A DNA stretch of 64,000 bases from NCBI GenBank assembly GCA_001940825.1, contig MSGT01000027.1:1-64000 (forward strand), written 5' to 3'. The stretch is from Sphaerochaeta sp. Phil3 (GTDB lineage: Bacteria; Spirochaetota; Spirochaetia; Sphaerochaetales; Sphaerochaetaceae). Both the position numbers and the translations under genes were made by a program. The notes below the pieces were generated by a model, which was given only the letters and a program-made list of their open reading frames with translations, was not told where the DNA came from and did no database searches. Numbering within the stretch: the first letter of the stretch is position 1; each line of letters opens with the position of its first letter. This document shows positions 33,861 through 41,490 of the stretch, one piece after another.

Positions 33861-34548
33861 AGCTTATCCAAGGCACAGAGACATCTGCCTTGAAGAGCCT
33901 GTCGTTGTCGGCTTTGGTCCAGTCCTTGAAGCGGGCCTTTGCGGCATTGTATACGGCCTTGTAGTCGTTGTCGCGGTAAAAGACGCACAGCTCCTTCTCC
34001 GTCATGCCAAATAGAAGAGGATAGATATCTTTGTCGTATGGTTTGCACTCGATACCCCTTTCCAAGAACCAGAAACAGTCGTAGGGAACAAATTCGCCCT
34101 TGTCCAATACGCTTCTGACGTTGTCGTAGTCGTACTTGCCAACGGTGGTGAGTTCGACTATATCCTTTATCACTCTGTAATGGGGGCTCGACTCGAACAC
34201 GGTCCTACCGTTTCTGTACTTCGTTGGAGATTTCTTCCTGACCCTGTGTGATACAGCGGTGTTGACGAGCCTCAACGCATCCACGATATCCCTCCATTTC
34301 TCTGCAACGAGTACATCATGTGTGTGATTGCTCATGGTGACGGAGAAGATTATCTTTATGTTGCGCTGCGAACATATCCTACACAGCATATTGTGCCTGT
34401 ATTGCCCAAGCTCCTTGTCAAAGATGAACTCCTTGTTCGACACCCGTTGGGTTGCATGGTAGAAACGTCCGTTCCTATCTATACTTCCCTTTCGGAGCAT
34501 ACATTCCTCATTGTCCTTTGAACCGATTATTTCACTGAAACTGACCAT
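33859..34548 (-). CDS. Y1 HUH transposase, RAYT-like
   Basis: This 229-residue protein resembles IS200-like Y1 transposases and especially REP-associated tyrosine transposases. The start RFYHATQRVSNKEFIFD matches the usual opening, the metal-binding HUH motif is MSNHTHDVL, and a candidate catalytic tyrosine lies in ELTTVGKYDYDNVRSV. The C-terminal part is unlike standard members. Such enzymes cut and join single-stranded DNA; RAYTs act on short dispersed repeats rather than on their own ends. Here the gene is framed by two inverted 9-nt arrays. GGAGG lies before the ATG. There is no IS200/IS605 tnpB or hairpin end next to it. Confidence 0.75.
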   Translation of the reverse strand: MVSFSEIIGSKDNEECMLRKGSIDRNGRFYHATQRVSNKEFIFDKELGQYRHNMLCRICSQRNIKIIFSVTMSNHTHDVLVAEKWRDIVDALRLVNTAVSHRVRKKSPTKYRNGRTVFESSPHYRVIKDIVELTTVGKYDYDNVRSVLDKGEFVPYDCFWFLERGIECKPYDKDIYPLLFGMTEKELCVFYRDNDYKAVYNAAKARFKDWTKADNDRLFKADVSVPWIS

Positions 34549-34599
34549 AGTTTCCTCCTATTAGATTAATACGAGAAACCTGTCACTTTCATTCACGGT

Positions 34600-34718
34600 T
34601 GTAGGCGATTTGTCGCAGTTGTAGAGGTTGTAGCATCTGTAACGCCTGTAGCATCTGTCGCAGTTGTAACGTCTGTACCACCTGTAGAGGTTGTAGCAAG
34701 TGTTGAACTTGTAATTAC
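34600..34718 (+). repeat. 9-nt array right of HUH-enzyme gene
   Basis: An 11-base unit (34600-34610) and twelve 9-base units (34611-34718), all starting TGT, with TGTAG in half of them, read away from the gene on the plus strand. Exact duplicates inside the array are tgtagcatc, tgtcgcagt and tgtagaggt (two each). It begins 52 bases upstream of the HUH-enzyme start and mirrors the array on the far side. A minus-strand frame across it would encode a Tyr/Arg/Cys-rich repeat peptide and is not believable as a gene. Confidence 0.82.
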
Positions 34719-34733
34719 TCGCTTGCAATTCCG

Positions 34734-35600
34734 CTATGCAAGAAACGACAGCTGAGGCATATATCCGCACTCCATTATGTATGCGAGCATGGATGCAAAT
34801 CCCTTTGGATCACGTATTTGGTACTGCATGTGGTTGTAGCCTTCGAACACTGGGAAGTTGGCGTTTGGATATGCCTTCATCACAGCGTCTCTATACTTGA
34901 AATGCTCCTCTACGCTGCCAAACTCGAAGAACATGCGTTTTTGGAACCCAACCGGAAAAGACGGGAACGCAACATCCTCAAGGCTATCCATCATCATTCT
35001 GTGGAGGTTTGCATACCTAAGGTTGCGACCTGCTTCAATGAAATAGGGCTTTATCGAATCATCAGAGCACCACATGACCTTGCCAAGGGTCTTTCCCTTG
35101 GACCAATAGAGGCTTTTGATGGCAAGGTAAAGGAACGGGACCATAATCCTTCTCGTGCCCTTCCCTATTTGCGCAAACTGTCCACCATCGAAGAATGCAT
35201 ATTTTACAGAAATCCTAGAATGGACAAGGAAAGTCAAAGTAAGGTCTGCACCCAAAGAAGAGGCGACGACGAGTTCAAGTCTATTCACACCATGAGAACG
35301 AAGAAAATCCTCGACCTGACGTACTTCGTCGGCTTTGCCAACATATCTCTGTCCTTTGCAGTAGACGGTGGCCGTTGGCATTATGCAATAGTAGCGGTCG
35401 CAAAGGAACGAAGCGACAGGCTCGCTGCTTCTTCCTACGACACCCATGGCATGGAAGAAAAGCACAGCGGGTTTGGATGAATCACCTAAAGTTTCGAACA
35501 ACACAATGAAGCCTCCTTCAAAACCATACAGAGGAACTTTCAAAACTCCTCCATGTCCAATCCACATAAAGCATAGTTTTGAAAGTTCCTCTACAGTCAA
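34734..35600 (-). CDS. Alpha/beta hydrolase
   Basis: This protein of up to 288 residues belongs to the alpha/beta hydrolase fold. The strand and oxyanion region are PAVLFFHAMGVVG, the nucleophile elbow is VVASSLGADL (Ser-x-Ser with the usual first Gly replaced by Ala), and the late His is in FEGYNHMQYQ. The likely ester or amide substrate is unknown. The first 20 residues are encoded inside the inverted-repeat element, so the start is unsure: a TTG right after the upstream stop, an ATG (MWIGHGG) or a TTG after GGAGGA are all possible. It follows the ATC-hydrolase-like gene as an operon. Confidence 0.7.
   Translation of the reverse strand: MTVEELSKLCFMWIGHGGVLKVPLYGFEGGFIVLFETLGDSSKPAVLFFHAMGVVGRSSEPVASFLCDRYYCIMPTATVYCKGQRYVGKADEVRQVEDFLRSHGVNRLELVVASSLGADLTLTFLVHSRISVKYAFFDGGQFAQIGKGTRRIMVPFLYLAIKSLYWSKGKTLGKVMWCSDDSIKPYFIEAGRNLRYANLHRMMMDSLEDVAFPSFPVGFQKRMFFEFGSVEEHFKYRDAVMKAYPNANFPVFEGYNHMQYQIRDPKGFASMLAYIMECGYMPQLSFLA
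35530..35592. repeat. Inverted-repeat element, copy 2
   Basis: Perfect 18-bp arms (35530-35547, beginning AGAGGAACTTTC, and 35575-35592, ending GAAAGTTCCTCT) around 27 bases. The arms match those of the element at 2232-2296, and both loops contain AATCCAC. This copy covers the start region of the hydrolase gene, where its hairpin could hide the ribosome binding site. Confidence 0.75.
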
Positions 35601-36233
35601 TCATTTTAGTTTCTTGTACCCACAGTCGCAGTATGGACCACCTGAAGCCAGTGTATATTCACGAACGAACTTGGAGGCACCCCCGGCTTTGCTCATGGAA
35701 TAGTCAAGCCTGCACAAAGCAGGTGTAAGGTCGTACAGACCAAGGTCCTTCATGATATGGCAGATTCCGCAGGTGTAAAAACGCGCTTCGTAACCGCTTC
35801 CGTCTTCATATTCAAAGAAATCCATGTTCCACGAGTAAGGGTTGCGGTCACCGGCCCTGAGCGCAGCGGTCGCCTTCATACCCGCTATGTCCTTTGCGGA
35901 AAACTTTGATTTGCCGGCCTTCCTACAGAACCATCTCATAGGGGACGTCATCATTGACTCTTCATAGTACTTGGTAAGGTCCTCCACTGAGGGGCGTTTT
36001 GGCATATTGACGACGAATGACCCCAAAAGGACGGCGTTTACAGCGTTCATCTTGAAACGGTCTTCCCTCTCGAACTCGGGAAGGGATGCTATCAACTCCT
36101 TGTACTTCACCTTTGCCTTACGAGAAATGGCCTTGGCGGAACCAACGTCAATACCAAAGACCGATGTCAGATGCCTTTCGAACGACTTTCCAAACAGCAA
36201 CCACATTCCAGTGGGCATTCCTGAGTATTTCAT
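35601..36233 (-). CDS. ATC-hydrolase family protein
   Basis: This 210-residue protein matches the L-2-amino-thiazoline-4-carboxylate hydrolase family, which in Pseudomonas hydrolyses a cyclic cysteine precursor. Family-like parts are NAVNAVLLGSFVVN, FYTCGICHIMKDLGLYDLTP and LCRLDYSMSKAGG followed by a CDCGYK end. Most family members in gut bacteria have no tested activity. The ATG was chosen because AGGAGGG stands eight bases before it; an in-frame GTG lies nine codons earlier. It is followed at once by the hydrolase gene. Confidence 0.75.
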   Translation of the reverse strand: MKYSGMPTGMWLLFGKSFERHLTSVFGIDVGSAKAISRKAKVKYKELIASLPEFEREDRFKMNAVNAVLLGSFVVNMPKRPSVEDLTKYYEESMMTSPMRWFCRKAGKSKFSAKDIAGMKATAALRAGDRNPYSWNMDFFEYEDGSGYEARFYTCGICHIMKDLGLYDLTPALCRLDYSMSKAGGASKFVREYTLASGGPYCDCGYKKLK

Positions 36234-36314
36234 GACAAACACCCTCCTTGCGGAATCCACACCGACTCCAGCTCCAAGAACAATAGTTAGTATACTCTAA
36301 CCGCAGCCTATTTG

Positions 36315-36347
36315 AAAAGCCGCACAAAGGCGGCTCTTCAAGTTTTT
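36315..36347. terminator. Bidirectional terminator
   Basis: AGCCGC (36318-36323) and GCGGCT (36330-36335) form a stem with loop ACAAAG. An A run before it gives the T tail for the minus-strand Arc-type gene; a T run after it (36342-36347) could serve the plus strand. Confidence 0.65.
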
Positions 36348-36373
36348 CCAGTCAATGCAAGGTGAAAGAGGCG

Positions 36374-36544
36374 TCAGACATCCTTTTTGCGACGCTTTCT
36401 TACAGCCTCGGTCAAAAGATACTCTATTTGGCCGTTGAGACTGCGAAAATCGTCCTGAGCCCATGCAGACAGTTCATCGAACAACGTCTTTGAAAGTCTC
36501 AAAGGAACCTGTTTCTTGGTCTTGTTCTGGTCCTGCTCAGTCAT
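36374..36544 (-). CDS. Arc-type ribbon-helix-helix protein
   Basis: This 56-residue protein reads MTEQDQNKTKKQVPLRLSKT and continues LFDELSAWAQDDFRSLNGQI with a helix and a basic end KRRKKDV. The strand VPLRLS followed by two helices is the Arc/MetJ ribbon-helix-helix DNA-binding fold, and the strand contacts the DNA as a dimer. Such tiny genes often follow an SPFH/band-7 gene, as here (26-base gap), and may regulate it. It is short and easily missed. Confidence 0.75.
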   Translation of the reverse strand: MTEQDQNKTKKQVPLRLSKTLFDELSAWAQDDFRSLNGQIEYLLTEAVRKRRKKDV

Positions 36545-36570
36545 AACACCTCTATACCGGACACACTACA

Positions 36571-37584
36571 TCAATAGATCGAACCTGCGTTAAGAACAGG
36601 GTTGGCTTCCTTGTTTCCGCAGAGAACCACAAGGAGATTGGAAACCATCTGGGCTTTGCGTTCCTCGTCAAGATCAACGACGGAATTGGCCTTGAGTTGA
36701 TCCAAAGCCATCTCCACCATGCTCACGGCACCTTCGACTATCTTGCGTCTTGCAGCTATAATGGCAACTGCCTGTTGTCTTTGGAGCATTGCGGCTGCAA
36801 TCTCTGGAGCGTATGCAATCTGGTTTATGCGAACGTCAACAATCTCTATCCCAGCCTCCTCCACCTTGTCGGCGAGCTCCTTCTTCATCTGCTCTGCGAT
36901 GAGACTGGACGAACCGCGAAGCGTAAGTTCCTCGGCATCGTTGTCCTCAGAGTCGTCCATATCGTCGTATGGGTAGAGACGAGCCACATTCCTTATGATG
37001 GAATCGGTCTGATTGGAAAGATACTCTATATAGTTGTCTATGTTTATGACAGCCTTCGTCGCATTGACCACCTTCCAGATAACGATTGCTCCAACCTCGA
37101 TTGGATTTCCAAGCTTGTCATTGACCTTCTGCGCGCCATTGACGAACGTCGATAGTTTGGTGGAAATCTTCTTCTGGATGGACACAGCCATCAAATCCTG
37201 TCCGTTTTTCTTGGAATCCGCTACTTTTACGGCGGCATCGTCGTCACGTTTCTTTGGATAGATTGCCGTGCAGAACGGATTCACATAATGAAAGCCGCTT
37301 TCGTATATTGTACCGTAGTATTTTCCAAAAAGAGACAGAACCAGAGCCTCGTTTGGCTTTATGATCTTGAGTCCAGGAACGCAAACCAGATCTACAACCA
37401 ATACCAGGGAACTCAAACCAAGAAGAACCCCTCCTAGGACGATGCTTCCCTTGTCAATACTGATTCCTCCAAAGACGCAACCTGCACTGGCCAACAGAAA
37501 AACCAAAAGCAGAAGAAATAGGATTCCAAACCCGTTCTTTGTCTTGAGCCTCTTCTCTTCAACGTTTTTCACAGAAGCAACCAT
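36571..37584 (-). CDS. SPFH/band-7 membrane protein
   Basis: This 337-residue protein has two N-terminal membrane segments (FGILFLLLLVFLLASAGCVF and SIVLGGVLLGLSSLVLVVDL) and then an SPFH/band-7 domain from IIKPNEALVLSLFGKYYGT to MLQRQQAVAIIAARRKIVEG. SPFH proteins form large rings in membrane microdomains and often help proteases or quality control. The ATG with GGAGGTG eight bases before it was chosen over one four codons earlier. It is divergent from the APC permease and followed by the Arc-type gene. Confidence 0.88.
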   Translation of the reverse strand: MVASVKNVEEKRLKTKNGFGILFLLLLVFLLASAGCVFGGISIDKGSIVLGGVLLGLSSLVLVVDLVCVPGLKIIKPNEALVLSLFGKYYGTIYESGFHYVNPFCTAIYPKKRDDDAAVKVADSKKNGQDLMAVSIQKKISTKLSTFVNGAQKVNDKLGNPIEVGAIVIWKVVNATKAVINIDNYIEYLSNQTDSIIRNVARLYPYDDMDDSEDNDAEELTLRGSSSLIAEQMKKELADKVEEAGIEIVDVRINQIAYAPEIAAAMLQRQQAVAIIAARRKIVEGAVSMVEMALDQLKANSVVDLDEERKAQMVSNLLVVLCGNKEANPVLNAGSIY

Positions 37585-37626
37585 GTTCACCTCCAAGCAG
37601 CGGAACGAGAGTCCGCATTAAAATCT

Positions 37627-37648
37627 TTTTGATATCAAAACGATATCA
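37627..37648. promoter_or_regulatory. Overlapping palindromes in divergent region
   Basis: TTTTGATATCAAAA (37627-37640) is a perfect 14-bp palindrome, and TGATATC / GATATCA (37630-37648) is a 7-bp inverted pair spaced by AAAAC. They lie between the SPFH gene and the APC permease gene. An operator is likely; the binder is unknown. Confidence 0.45.
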
Positions 37649-37758
37649 CACACCTGTAAAGGCAGTCAAGCATTTACAAAGTGTTTCCCCAAAGTTGCCA
37701 AGAGAGGGGATTCTCGGTATCATCGGGCTAAGAAAGAATCATGAAGTGGAGGGCTTCC

Positions 37759-39102
37759 ATGTCGAAAGAAGAAAGCAAGATTGGACTTTTCACCTGTGTC
37801 ACGATTATCGTGGGGAGCATGATTGGGAGTGCGATTTTCTCGCTTTCAGGGCTTACGATGTATAAGGCGGGTCCAGCTGCGGTGCTTTCATGGATACTTG
37901 CGGCGGCCGTGATGCTTGTCTACGGTCTCATATGTGCGGAGCTGTCCACCCGCTTCCCGCGTTCAGGTGGAGTTTTCGTGTTCCCTTCCAAAGCCCTTGG
38001 CAAGGACGGAAAAGACAGCTCGTTCTGGGGCTGGATATCCACATGGGGATACATAAACGCAAATATAGTCGCTGTCGCATTCGCTGCAATCTATGTAGCC
38101 ACATATCTTGGAGCCGGATTCAACCTTCCAAGCGGCGTGCAGATACCACTTGCCATTGCGACCATTGCAATTTGCCTTGTCCTCAACTCAATACGCTTCT
38201 CCGTAGCGGGCAAGCTCAACAGCGTACTGGTTGCAGCGCTCATAGCCGCCTTAAGCGTGTACGTTTTGGCATGTTTCTTTGGAGGTAGCTGGGATGGGGC
38301 AATGCTCACCCCGTTCTTCACGCAGGGAAAGACAGGAACGTTTGGTTTCATGGCTGCCGTTCCAACGGCAATGGTGGGCTATGGCTCAATAGTTGCAATA
38401 GCCTTCATGGTATCTGAAGTCAAGAATCCATCACGCAACGTTCCAAAGGCGGTACTCATTGCAATGTCCATAGTCGCAGCGATCTATGTCCTCATAATCC
38501 TCGCAACACTTGGACTTGTCTCCGCTTCGTTCTTGGAAGAGAACCCAGGAATGAGGTATATTCCACTCTACGCTGCATGCTTTACAAAGCTTGTGCAGTT
38601 CCCTTGGCTTGCAAAAGTGGTCTCGATAGCCGCTATACTTGCACTGGTGACGACGATACTAGTGGTTTTGGCTCTCACCGCCCGTGCAATACAGGCGGCG
38701 GCGCAGGACGGGCTTCTTCCAAAGGCGTTGGCAAGGTCAAATCGCTTTGGAGTTCCAGCCGTTGCAGCAGGCATGGTAGCAGTAGGTGCAGCCATAATCT
38801 CGTGCTTCCCGTCGTTTACAGAGGAGATAGTAGGATTTGGTACGCTGTTCGCAGCGGTCACAATATCCATAAACATAGTATCTTTGTACGCAGCAAGAAG
38901 GCGCAATCCTTCGCCTGAAGGCATCTTCAAGGCACCTGGCGGAAACGTCCTACCAGCGGTTGCTCTTGCGCTCATAATCGCATGCTACATCCCGGACATC
39001 ATCTCCGGTGGCTGGAAGATCTGGGCCTACACGATAGCCTGGTATGCACTTGGATATGCAATCTTTAGATTTGGCTACAACCGCTGGAGCGCAAAGGCAT
39101 AA
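37759..39102 (+). CDS. APC-family amino acid permease
   Basis: This 447-residue protein has twelve membrane segments. The start SKIGLFTCVTIIVGSMIGSA carries the GSMIGS substrate loop in segment 1 that defines the amino acid-polyamine-organocation family. The ATG with GGAGGG five bases upstream was chosen over one six codons earlier. It likely imports or exchanges an amino acid; which one cannot be told. No riboswitch is visible in the leader. Confidence 0.85.
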   Translation: MSKEESKIGLFTCVTIIVGSMIGSAIFSLSGLTMYKAGPAAVLSWILAAAVMLVYGLICAELSTRFPRSGGVFVFPSKALGKDGKDSSFWGWISTWGYINANIVAVAFAAIYVATYLGAGFNLPSGVQIPLAIATIAICLVLNSIRFSVAGKLNSVLVAALIAALSVYVLACFFGGSWDGAMLTPFFTQGKTGTFGFMAAVPTAMVGYGSIVAIAFMVSEVKNPSRNVPKAVLIAMSIVAAIYVLIILATLGLVSASFLEENPGMRYIPLYAACFTKLVQFPWLAKVVSIAAILALVTTILVVLALTARAIQAAAQDGLLPKALARSNRFGVPAVAAGMVAVGAAIISCFPSFTEEIVGFGTLFAAVTISINIVSLYAARRRNPSPEGIFKAPGGNVLPAVALALIIACYIPDIISGGWKIWAYTIAWYALGYAIFRFGYNRWSAKA

Positions 39103-39144
39103 AGGCCTCGCCCACCACTGAGGCTTCCATCACTGCGACGCCCT

Positions 39145-40098
39145 TCAAAGACGTTCAAGAAAGCCACATATCCTCCTGACAACCGCCTTGGACTCCGCAA
39201 GGGCCGTCATCACTGGATAGACATGCATGAGTCCATGGGCCATGTCCAACGTGCAGTCCACACCCAGCCCCGCCATCTTTTCGTGAAGGACAACGGCATC
39301 GTCTCTAAGCACCTCACAGTCCGATGCCGTTATATACACCGGTGGAAAGCCAATGAAATCCCCATTTATGGGCGATGCCAAAGGGTCTTTTAGAATGTCA
39401 GGGTCTTTTGTCTGGAAGTATTCGGATAGGACCTCTTCCATGAAGTTCGTGAGCATGCAGTCCGTTTCAAGGTTCTGTGTATGGCTTGGTAGTGTGCGCT
39501 CGAACTGCACACATGGTGAAATGAGGACAATGCCCTTTGGCAACGCAATTCCTTTTCTTTTTGCATAGTTGGCTACAGCCAAGGCCATCGTTGCTCCTGC
39601 GCTCTCACCGCAAAGGACAATGTCTGAAGCACCATTTGTCAAATCATTGCACAGGTTTTTATAGACATTGAAACAATCGTCGATACCCTGCGGAAACGGG
39701 TGCTCTGGAGCCAAGGCATAGTCGGTACTGTAGACTTCGTAGCTTGAATTCAACGCAAGTTCACGGCAGAACGCCCTGTCAGTGCTTCTATTTCCACGCA
39801 CGAACGAACCGCCATGAAAGAAAAGGACAACACCCTGAATGGTGCGGTCTTCGTCGCAGGCCTGCTTTCTACGAATCCACTCACCCAGGACTCCTCCTAT
39901 GACCGACTCCTCAATGTCTATGTCGTTGAAGGACATTGGGCCTGAGCCAAGGTTCCTCTGCGCAGCGTAATCGGGCCTAAAACTGGGGTTGTAGGGGCGT
40001 TTGTGTCTATCGAAGTATCTGAAAAGGCTAGCGTGGTCCATGTCGTCTAATAGAGATATATTCCATTTTGCAGTGGAAATCAACGATGCAGACCTCAT
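39145..40098 (-). CDS. Alpha/beta hydrolase fold-3 esterase
   Basis: This 317-residue protein belongs to the hormone-sensitive-lipase-like esterase family. It shows the oxyanion motif VLFFHGGSFVRGN, the nucleophile GESAGATMAL, the acid in ITASDCEVLRDD and the His in MAHGLMHVYP. It hydrolyses small esters, perhaps acetylated sugars or xenobiotics. The start is uncertain; a later ATG (MDHASLFRYF) is also possible. It is convergent with the APC permease gene. Confidence 0.85.
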   Translation of the reverse strand: MRSASLISTAKWNISLLDDMDHASLFRYFDRHKRPYNPSFRPDYAAQRNLGSGPMSFNDIDIEESVIGGVLGEWIRRKQACDEDRTIQGVVLFFHGGSFVRGNRSTDRAFCRELALNSSYEVYSTDYALAPEHPFPQGIDDCFNVYKNLCNDLTNGASDIVLCGESAGATMALAVANYAKRKGIALPKGIVLISPCVQFERTLPSHTQNLETDCMLTNFMEEVLSEYFQTKDPDILKDPLASPINGDFIGFPPVYITASDCEVLRDDAVVLHEKMAGLGVDCTLDMAHGLMHVYPVMTALAESKAVVRRICGFLERL

Positions 40099-40173
40099 TG
40101 GTTCAGTCTTTTGGACAAGGCAGGTCCCTTAGCCCCATTGACAATTATCATTCAAGGAATAGGATTGGAAGTC

Positions 40174-41490
40174 ATGGATGAAGTCTCTCTTTCAATGATG
40201 CTTGAATGTCGCGAGAACAGGGCTAGGACCCAACGGGAATTGATCTCCATGTATGGAAAGCCCGTTGTCTCCTTCACAATGAACATCGCAGGGCCTGTCA
40301 AAACGAGCTATCTGATAGAAAGAGGGTTCTCCATTGGTGTGGAAAGCCTTTTGGGAACCCTCCTCTGCCACAAGGCGACCATCCTTTATAAGAAAACCAA
40401 CTTCTTGGTTACAGGTCCTGAAGGCTTCTTCGTCGTTGATATGGAGCCATGCAGGCTCAAGTCCATCTGCACCCGAATTGAAGACAGAAACCCTATTGGA
40501 AGGCTGTTCGACATAGATGTGATAGACGTTGACGGAACCAAGCTTGAGAGGAAGGAGGTCCGCCGCTGCCTGATATGCAACGAACCGGCGAAGATATGCT
40601 CTTCAAGACGCATCCATGCAATCGAGGATGTCTGGAACAGGACGAACGAAATCCTGACGAAGGCCGTCCTGCAGCATGATTCCAACGCCGTTGCAGCTAT
40701 GGCTGTGAAGGCCCTTCTATTCGAAGTCCTGACGACTCCAAAACCCGGACTTGTAGACCGCAGTAACAATGGCTCGCATACTGACATGGATCTGTTCACA
40801 TTCTCTTCAAGTGCATCGGTCCTGTTCCCATATTTCAAGAAAACATACTCGTTGGGATGGTGCTCAGTGGATTTGAAGAAATGCTTTGCAGAGCTGCGGG
40901 AGCTTGGAAAGGATGCCGAGCACACGATGTTCTTTGAGACAAACGGCGTGAACACGCACAAAGGAGCTATCTTCTCCCTTGGGATAGTCTGCTGTACAGC
41001 AGGCTTCACGGCAATGAACGGAGGAGATGTCTTCCAATGCTGCGCTTTGATGACAAAAGGAACCACGGATGAGCTTAAGGACGGTTCCCAAATGGAGACC
41101 AACGGAAAGCGCTTGTTCGCCAAATATGGACTCAGGGGAATCCGCGGAGAACTCGAAGACGGTCTACCCTCCGTTAGGAACATAGGACTGCCCATGCTTG
41201 AAGAATACCTGGAAAAGGGACTGTCCCTGGAGGAAGCGGGCTCAAGGGTCCTAATAGCCCTTGTCTCACAGCTTTCCGATACGAACATGATTGCAAGAGG
41301 TGGAAAGGAAAAGGCGGACGAGGCCATGAAAATGGCTGCTGACTTGCTTTCATCAGACTCCTTTGGGCCTTTGGACATCGAAAGGCTTGACGAATACTTC
41401 ATTTCCCAGAACCTCTCACCAGGAGGCTCTGCGGATCTTCTTGCCGTCTGTTTCTTCCTGCATTTTCTAAAGGAGAGGTTCAATGTTTGA
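40174..41490 (+). CDS. citXG: CitX-CitG fusion for citrate lyase cofactor
   Basis: This 438-residue protein unites two steps of citrate lyase assembly. The first half is CitX, which loads the prosthetic group onto the acyl-carrier subunit: SLSMMLECRENRARTQREL and the signature GRLFDIDVI. The second half is CitG, which makes the triphosphoribosyl-dephospho-CoA precursor: EVLTTPKPGLVDRSNNGSHTD, GVNTHKGAIFSLG and SDTNMIARGG. Fused CitXG is known from other bacteria. GGAAG precedes the ATG; the frame is open farther upstream. It overlaps citC by eight bases. The lyase subunit genes citDEF are not in the window. Confidence 0.88.
   Translation: MDEVSLSMMLECRENRARTQRELISMYGKPVVSFTMNIAGPVKTSYLIERGFSIGVESLLGTLLCHKATILYKKTNFLVTGPEGFFVVDMEPCRLKSICTRIEDRNPIGRLFDIDVIDVDGTKLERKEVRRCLICNEPAKICSSRRIHAIEDVWNRTNEILTKAVLQHDSNAVAAMAVKALLFEVLTTPKPGLVDRSNNGSHTDMDLFTFSSSASVLFPYFKKTYSLGWCSVDLKKCFAELRELGKDAEHTMFFETNGVNTHKGAIFSLGIVCCTAGFTAMNGGDVFQCCALMTKGTTDELKDGSQMETNGKRLFAKYGLRGIRGELEDGLPSVRNIGLPMLEEYLEKGLSLEEAGSRVLIALVSQLSDTNMIARGGKEKADEAMKMAADLLSSDSFGPLDIERLDEYFISQNLSPGGSADLLAVCFFLHFLKERFNV

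Noticed and set aside
33750-34718. Possible CRISPR array
   Set aside because: Period is only 9 bases with no constant repeat of 20-40 bases and no unique spacers; no cas genes nearby.
34561-34770. 69-residue open frame across the right 9-nt array
   Set aside because: Its Tyr/Arg/Cys-rich sequence is simply the translation of the repeats; no ribosome binding site or homology.
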